A stretch of 8,597 nt of DNA from Patescibacteria group bacterium (lineage in GTDB: Bacteria > Patescibacteriota > Minisyncoccia > Phycocordibacterales > SBAW01): the NCBI GenBank assembly GCA_030916835.1, contig JAUPWA010000062.1:1-8597 (forward strand), given 5' to 3'. The notes beneath the pieces are model-generated. The model did no database searches. It saw only the letters and a list, made by a program, of their open reading frames with translations, and was not told the origin of the DNA. The position numbers and the translations under genes were made by a program. This document shows, piece after piece, positions 4,416 to 8,597 of this stretch; positions within the stretch are counted from its first letter, which is position 1, and the number at the start of each line of letters is the position of its first letter.

Positions 4416-6356
4416 ATGGCAAAAATACTTGGAATCGATTTGGGCACAACAAACTCCGCAATGGCTATCATGCGTGGTGGTGAGCCACAGATTTTAGAGA
4501 ACGCTGAGGGCGCACGCACAACCCCGAGCGTTGTGGCACTCTCCAAAACAGGCGAGCGCCTCGTGGGCCTCATTGCGCGCCGCCAAGCGGTGACCAACCC
4601 AAAAAACACAGTCTACCAAATCAAACGCTTCATTGGTCACAACTTTGATGAAGCGCTCGTGCAAAAAGACAAGACTGCTGTGCCATTTGAGATGCGCAAG
4701 TCACAAAATGGCGGCATTGAAGTGGAGATGGGGGCTGCGCCCGCGGGCGGATGGTATCGCCCTGAGGAGGTGTCAGCGATGATCCTCCAGAAGTTAAAAG
4801 CAGATGCAGAGAAGCGCTTGGGTGAGCCTATCACTGAGGCGGTCATCACCGTGCCTGCCTACTTTAACGATGCACAACGCGCCGCAACGCGCGACGCTGG
4901 CAAGATTGCTGGCCTCGAGGTCAAGCGCATCATCAACGAGCCGACCGCAGCAGCGCTCGCCTATGGGTTTAATAAAAAGAAGGATGAGAAAGTGGTCGTC
5001 TTCGACTTTGGTGGTGGTACCTTCGACATCTCGGTCTTGGAGGTGGTCATGGCTGAAGGGAACGAAGGCTCTATCGAAGTGCGCTCCACCGACGGCGATG
5101 CACACCTGGGTGGTAAAGATATCGACCAAAAAATTATTGATTGGATAGCGACCGAGTTTCAAAAAGAGAGTGGTATTGATGTGCGCAGCGACGCACTCGC
5201 GCGCCAGCGCCTCGACGAGGCTGCTGAGAAGGCAAAGATCGAGCTTTCGACCGCACTTGAAACCGAGATCAATATTCCGTTTATTACTTCAGACTCATCA
5301 GGGCCGCGCCACCTCCTCTTAAAAATGACGCGTGCAAAGCTCGAAGAGCTTTCAGCAGAGTTCATCAGCCGCGCACTGGACATCACCAAGCGTGCGATGG
5401 AAGCGTCTCCATTTAAGATTGCTGACATTAACGAGGTCATACTTGTTGGTGGCCAAACCCGCATGCCAGCGCTCCAAGCAGCGGTTGAGCAGTACTTTGG
5501 TAAGAAGCCAAACATGAGCGTAAACCCCGACGAAGTAGTTGCCATTGGCGCCGCTATTCAAGGTGGCATCCTTGGTGGGGAAGTGCGCGACGTGCTCCTG
5601 CTCGACGTTATCCCGCTTTCGCTTGGTATCGAAACGATGGGCGGCGTTGCAACCAAGCTCATCGAGCGCAACACCACCATCCCAACCAGCCGCTCGCAAA
5701 TCTTCTCAACAGCGACAGACAACCAGACATCAGTCGATATTAAGATCACCCAAGGAGAGCGCGCTATGGCAGCGGACAACAAAATTCTTGGCACGTTCAT
5801 CCTCGATGGTATCCCACCTGCACCACGCGGCCTCCCACAGGTTGAAGTAACCTTCGACGTCGACGCCAACGGTATTCTCACCGTGAAAGCAAAAGATAAG
5901 GCAACCAACAAAGAGCAGTCTATCCGCATCGAGGGCTCCTCTGGTCTCTCTGACGCCGACATTGAAAAGATGCGCAAAGATGCTGAGAGTAACGCAGAGA
6001 GTGATAAGCAAAAAGTAGAGCTCGCAAGCGCTCGCAACGAAGCGGAGCAAGCGATATATGCCGCACGCAAAGCGCTCACCGACCTGTCTTCTGACAAGGC
6101 AGGCAACAAAGACAAAGTACCCGCAGAGTTGGCAACTTCAATCAATGAAAAAATTGCTGCTGTAGAAGCAAAGAAGGGCACGGATGTAACCGCTGACATC
6201 AAAACCGCAACCGAGGAGCTCGGCCGTGAGCTTTCGAAACTCTATGAGGCAGTGCAGAAGGCAGGTTCGGGTGCACCACAAGGCACTCCAGAAAATCCTA
6301 CACCCGACGCAGGAACACAGCCTGGACCCGACACTCAAACTCCTCCACAGCAGTAG
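4416..6356 (+). CDS. dnaK: Chaperone DnaK (Hsp70)
   Basis: This 646-residue DnaK is the ATP-driven cytoplasmic Hsp70. The nucleotide-binding domain (about 1-390) has GIDLGTTNS (6-14), catalytic K70 in YQIKRFIG, NEPTAAALAYG (174-184), FDFGGGTFDIS (196-206) with the Thr of the autophosphorylation site, and ILVGGQTRMP (342-351). The interdomain linker and start of the substrate domain read DVLLLDVIPLSLGIET (392-407). The substrate-binding beta domain contains TTIPTSRSQIF and the lid helices begin near residue 510. The tail (about 617-646) is Pro/Thr/Gln-rich and lacks an EEVD-like end. Length is normal. The start is set by the universal MAKILGIDLGTT. It has no Shine-Dalgarno. It follows grpE, its exchange factor; dnaJ is downstream beyond an ABC exporter gene. 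Confidence 0.98.
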   Translation: MAKILGIDLGTTNSAMAIMRGGEPQILENAEGARTTPSVVALSKTGERLVGLIARRQAVTNPKNTVYQIKRFIGHNFDEALVQKDKTAVPFEMRKSQNGGIEVEMGAAPAGGWYRPEEVSAMILQKLKADAEKRLGEPITEAVITVPAYFNDAQRAATRDAGKIAGLEVKRIINEPTAAALAYGFNKKKDEKVVVFDFGGGTFDISVLEVVMAEGNEGSIEVRSTDGDAHLGGKDIDQKIIDWIATEFQKESGIDVRSDALARQRLDEAAEKAKIELSTALETEINIPFITSDSSGPRHLLLKMTRAKLEELSAEFISRALDITKRAMEASPFKIADINEVILVGGQTRMPALQAAVEQYFGKKPNMSVNPDEVVAIGAAIQGGILGGEVRDVLLLDVIPLSLGIETMGGVATKLIERNTTIPTSRSQIFSTATDNQTSVDIKITQGERAMAADNKILGTFILDGIPPAPRGLPQVEVTFDVDANGILTVKAKDKATNKEQSIRIEGSSGLSDADIEKMRKDAESNAESDKQKVELASARNEAEQAIYAARKALTDLSSDKAGNKDKVPAELATSINEKIAAVEAKKGTDVTADIKTATEELGRELSKLYEAVQKAGSGAPQGTPENPTPDAGTQPGPDTQTPPQQ

Positions 6357-6385
6357 ATGCGGTAAACGGCGGGTTCGCAATACAA

Positions 6386-6404
6386 CACAAATTTAAGATT
6401 TGTG
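6386..6404 (+). promoter_or_regulatory. Inverted repeat (possible operator) in the ABC exporter promoter
   Basis: CACAAAT (6386-6392) and ATTTGTG (6398-6404) are a perfect 7-bp inverted repeat with a five-base centre (TTAAG), placed just upstream of the -10 hexamer. No T run follows, so it is not an intrinsic terminator for dnaK. Its position between where -35 and -10 should lie suits a repressor or activator site. This is inference from layout only. Confidence 0.4.
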
Positions 6405-6411
6405 CTATAGT
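6403..6411 (+). promoter_or_regulatory. Extended -10 promoter of the ABC exporter gene
   Basis: TGC followed by TATAGT (6406-6411) is an extended -10 element. It lies 8 nt before the ATG at 6420, predicting a transcription start at about 6417-6419 and a nearly leaderless message. No good -35 is seen, as is common for extended -10 promoters. Confidence 0.55.
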
Positions 6412-6419
6412 TACCGTTC

Positions 6420-8216
6420 ATGGACGAAAAGGATAGCAAACCCAAAAAGCGGGCAAGTATAGGCGCGGTGCTGCGCTTGTACTTTTCGTATGTAAAAAAG
6501 TATCCGTGGCTACTTGCAACAGTGTTTATGGGCGGCATCCTGACACAAGCAGCATTCCTCGCCTCGCCACTCTACCTAAAGCAATTTTTTAACACGCTTA
6601 CCAATGGCACGACCGATAGTAGCAACATCAAAGCCCTGTATGTCCTTCTTGCGATTATAGGGCTCATCTACCTTGCCGAAGTTGTAGCACGAAGAATACA
6701 AGGATGGAGCGTTGCTGCGCTTGAGTCAAAAGTGATGGGCGATCTTTTTGACGACTCGTTTACGTATCTTATCAATCACTCATACAACTTCTTCACCTCC
6801 AATTTTGCTGGCTCTCTCACCCACAAGGTAACAAAGTTTTCTCGTTCGTTTGAGGCACTGTTCGACAATATAGCAGTGAGCTTCTTTACGACTTTCTTGT
6901 TTGTTACCGGTGCTGTAGGGGTCCTCTTTATGCACAACCATACGCTTGGTATAGCACTTGGTGTATGGAGTGTGCTTTTCCTTTGGTTTCAAATGTATGT
7001 TGCTCGCTTGAGGCAACCAGTGCGCGAGGCCCGCTCAGAAGCGGATACAAAAATAACAGCCACTCTGTCTGATGCTGTTTCAAACCAAAATACCATTGCA
7101 CTTTTTTCAGCATCAAACCATGAGCGTACTATTTTTACTGCGGTCGTGAGCGATTGGCGTAAAAAAACATTCAAGTCGTGGCTCATTGATGATTGGATTT
7201 GGGGAGGTATCGGTATATTTATTGCAGCAATCGAAATAGGGCTTTTGTATGGTGCGGTAGTGTACTGGAAGCAAGGGCAACTTACGATTGGTGACTTTGT
7301 GCTCATCCAAGCCTACCTCATGACCACCTTCGATCGACTGGTTGGTATCAATCGTGATTTGCGGCGTTTTTATGATTCGTTTGCTGACGCAGGCGAGATG
7401 GCGGCAATTCTGCAGACTCCACACGAGGTGACTGACGCGCCCCGTGCACCAAAACTACAAATTGCCAACGGGGCGATCGATTTTAAAGCGGTAGAGTTCT
7501 TCTTCTACTCTGAGAAGGGCGTACTGCATGACTTAACCCTCACCATCAAAGGCGGACAAAAGGTCGCGCTTGTGGGGCCCTCGGGAGCGGGGAAGTCGAC
7601 CATCACCAAACTCTTGCTGCGCCTCTTTGACGTGAAGGGTGGCAGCATTGAGATCGATGGGCAAAATATCGCGAAGGTGACCCAAGATAGTTTACGCGAA
7701 GCAATTTCCTTTGTGCCGCAAGAGCCAATACTCTTCCACCGCACATTGATGGAGAACATCCGCTATGGGCGTCTCAGCGCAACCGACGAAGAGGTACTTG
7801 ATGCGGCAAAAAAGGCACACTGTCATGAATTTATTTCGGGCTTACCGCAAGGATATGAAACGTTTGTCGGTGAGCGGGGAGTGAAGCTCTCGGGTGGTGA
7901 GCGCCAGCGTGTTGCTATCGCTCGTGCCATCCTCAAAAATTCTCCCATCTTGGTACTCGACGAAGCGACCTCGAGCCTCGACTCAGAATCAGAGTCGCTT
8001 ATTCAAGATGCACTCAATGTCCTCATGGAGGGCAAGACCGTTATTGTTATAGCCCACCGCCTCTCAACTATTATGAAAATGGACCGCATCATTGTGCTAC
8101 AAAACGGCGCTATTGTTGCAGACGGCACGCACAATGAGCTTTTGGAACAAGGCGGCCTCTACCAAAAACTGTGGAGCATCCAGGCCGGTGGTTTTTTAGC
8201 TGAAGAATTAGAATAA
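6420..8216 (+). CDS. ABC-B type exporter, fused membrane and ATPase domains
   Basis: This 598-residue half-transporter has an N-terminal transmembrane domain of about six helices (roughly 29-53, 72-91, 154-170, 174-195, 259-283, 288-308), then an ATPase domain. ATPase motifs are all intact: A-loop Tyr near 363, Walker A GPSGAGKST (386-394), Q-loop Q434, signature LSGGERQR (490-497), Walker B ILVLD (510-514) with catalytic E515, D-loop SSLD (518-521) and H-loop H546. This is the MsbA/BmrA-like exporter architecture, active as a dimer in the cytoplasmic membrane. The substrate (lipid, peptide or drug) cannot be told from sequence. Only one half-transporter is visible, so a homodimer is the simpler guess. 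The ATG at 6420 fits the promoter spacing; no Shine-Dalgarno is present. It lies between dnaK and dnaJ. Confidence 0.95.
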   Translation: MDEKDSKPKKRASIGAVLRLYFSYVKKYPWLLATVFMGGILTQAAFLASPLYLKQFFNTLTNGTTDSSNIKALYVLLAIIGLIYLAEVVARRIQGWSVAALESKVMGDLFDDSFTYLINHSYNFFTSNFAGSLTHKVTKFSRSFEALFDNIAVSFFTTFLFVTGAVGVLFMHNHTLGIALGVWSVLFLWFQMYVARLRQPVREARSEADTKITATLSDAVSNQNTIALFSASNHERTIFTAVVSDWRKKTFKSWLIDDWIWGGIGIFIAAIEIGLLYGAVVYWKQGQLTIGDFVLIQAYLMTTFDRLVGINRDLRRFYDSFADAGEMAAILQTPHEVTDAPRAPKLQIANGAIDFKAVEFFFYSEKGVLHDLTLTIKGGQKVALVGPSGAGKSTITKLLLRLFDVKGGSIEIDGQNIAKVTQDSLREAISFVPQEPILFHRTLMENIRYGRLSATDEEVLDAAKKAHCHEFISGLPQGYETFVGERGVKLSGGERQRVAIARAILKNSPILVLDEATSSLDSESESLIQDALNVLMEGKTVIVIAHRLSTIMKMDRIIVLQNGAIVADGTHNELLEQGGLYQKLWSIQAGGFLAEELE

Positions 8217-8225
8217 AAGCTTCAT

Positions 8226-8259
8226 AAAATGTCAAGAAAAATCTTGCAAGCTACATTTT
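8226..8259 (+). repeat. Imperfect inverted repeat upstream of dnaJ
   Basis: AAAATGT (8226-8232) pairs with ACATTTT (8253-8259), and inside it CAAGA (8233-8237) pairs with TCTTG (8242-8246) around AAAA. A six-base bulge (8247-8252) interrupts the 3' side. The best -35 candidate of dnaJ lies within it. It could be an operator or a weak terminator of the ABC gene, but it lacks a proper T run and is A/T-rich. Confidence 0.35.
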
Positions 8260-8271
8260 CTCTGATAGAAT
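8244..8271 (+). promoter_or_regulatory. Candidate dnaJ promoter
   Basis: An extended -10, TGA followed by TAGAAT (8266-8271), is paired with a weak -35 TTGCAA (8244-8249) at 16-bp spacing. The expected start at about 8278 is roughly four bases before the ATG at 8282, again predicting a near-leaderless message. No CIRCE element is present. Confidence 0.5.
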
Positions 8272-8281
8272 GGTCGTAAAT

Positions 8282-8597
8282 ATGTCTAACAAGAAGGATT
8301 ACTACGAAGTGCTCGGGGTCACCAAAACCGCCTCAAAAGAGGAGATTAAAAAAGCATTTCACAAACTCGCACACAAGTACCACCCTGACAAAGCACAAGG
8401 AGATGCCGACAAATTTAAAGAACTCAGCGAGGCATATAGCATCCTTTCAGACGATAAGAAGCGTGCCGAGTATGACTCATATGGTCGCGTGTTTAGCGAT
8501 GGAGCTGGCGCAGGCGGCTTTGGTGGTGGTGCTGGGTTTGATTTCTCGCAATTCCAAGGAGCGTTTCAGCAAGGCTTTGGCTTTGATTTTAGTGATG
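8282..8597 (+). CDS. dnaJ: Chaperone DnaJ, N-terminal part (cut by window end)
   Basis: The first 105 residues of a J-domain co-chaperone, which delivers substrates to DnaK and triggers its ATP hydrolysis. The J domain (about 5-69) starts KDYYEVLGV, has the essential HPD motif at 34-36 and the family pattern FKELSEAYSILSDDKKRAEYD. A Gly/Phe-rich region begins near residue 74 (GAGAGGFGGGAGFDF). The window ends before the zinc-finger region, so full DnaJ versus a CbpA-like class cannot be decided, though linkage to grpE and dnaK favours DnaJ. An in-frame ATG at 8270 would add four residues but overlaps the -10 hexamer; ATG 8282 gives the usual N terminus. It is separated from the ABC gene by 65 nt. 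Confidence 0.93.
   Translation, partial: MSNKKDYYEVLGVTKTASKEEIKKAFHKLAHKYHPDKAQGDADKFKELSEAYSILSDDKKRAEYDSYGRVFSDGAGAGGFGGGAGFDFSQFQGAFQQGFGFDFSD

Noticed and set aside
8270..8281. Earlier in-frame ATG for dnaJ
   Set aside because: It overlaps the -10 hexamer, and the added MVVN has no family support.

Overview
The window looks like a compact, gene-dense bacterial chromosome segment of roughly balanced GC. All ten complete genes and the one partial gene are on the + strand. I infer a candidate-phyla-radiation (Patescibacteria, probably Parcubacteria-like) genome. The reasons are trimmed ribosomal proteins (notably a 113-residue L13), rplQ running directly into rplM-rpsI, near-absence of Shine-Dalgarno sequences, and promoters placed so close to start codons that several mRNAs should be leaderless. 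This assignment rests on features alone and was not tested by a tree or search. All genes read through in the standard code with no in-frame TGA.

Region 1 (1-3263) is a translation/transcription block: rpsK, rpsD, rpoA, rplQ, rplM and rpsI (S11, S4, RNA polymerase alpha, L17, L13, S9). Spacers are 4-42 nt and the block is closed by a strong intrinsic terminator with a 12-bp perfect stem. It is the alpha operon fused to the L13-S9 pair.

Region 2 (3264-3856) holds a small membrane-anchored coiled-coil protein whose C-terminal half resembles the tail of SPFH/prohibitin-type proteins. It is followed by a 194-nt gap that is not empty. The gap carries a promoter, a foldable three-way-junction RNA of about 90 nt, an intrinsic terminator and then a clear sigma70-type promoter for grpE. 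I do not recognise the RNA. It is the best candidate for something undescribed here.

Region 3 (3857-8597) is the Hsp70 chaperone set: grpE, dnaK, an ABC-B type exporter half-transporter, and dnaJ cut off by the window end after its J domain and the start of its Gly/Phe region. GrpE (nucleotide exchange), DnaK (Hsp70) and DnaJ (J-domain co-chaperone) form one folding cycle. The exporter lies between dnaK and dnaJ and appears to have its own promoter. No CIRCE (HrcA) element and no sigma32-type promoter was seen upstream of the chaperone genes.

The recurring theme is promoter geometry. A -10-like hexamer ends 8-10 nt before the ATG of the SPFH-like gene, grpE, dnaK (weak), the ABC gene and dnaJ. 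This predicts transcripts that start within a few bases of the start codon.
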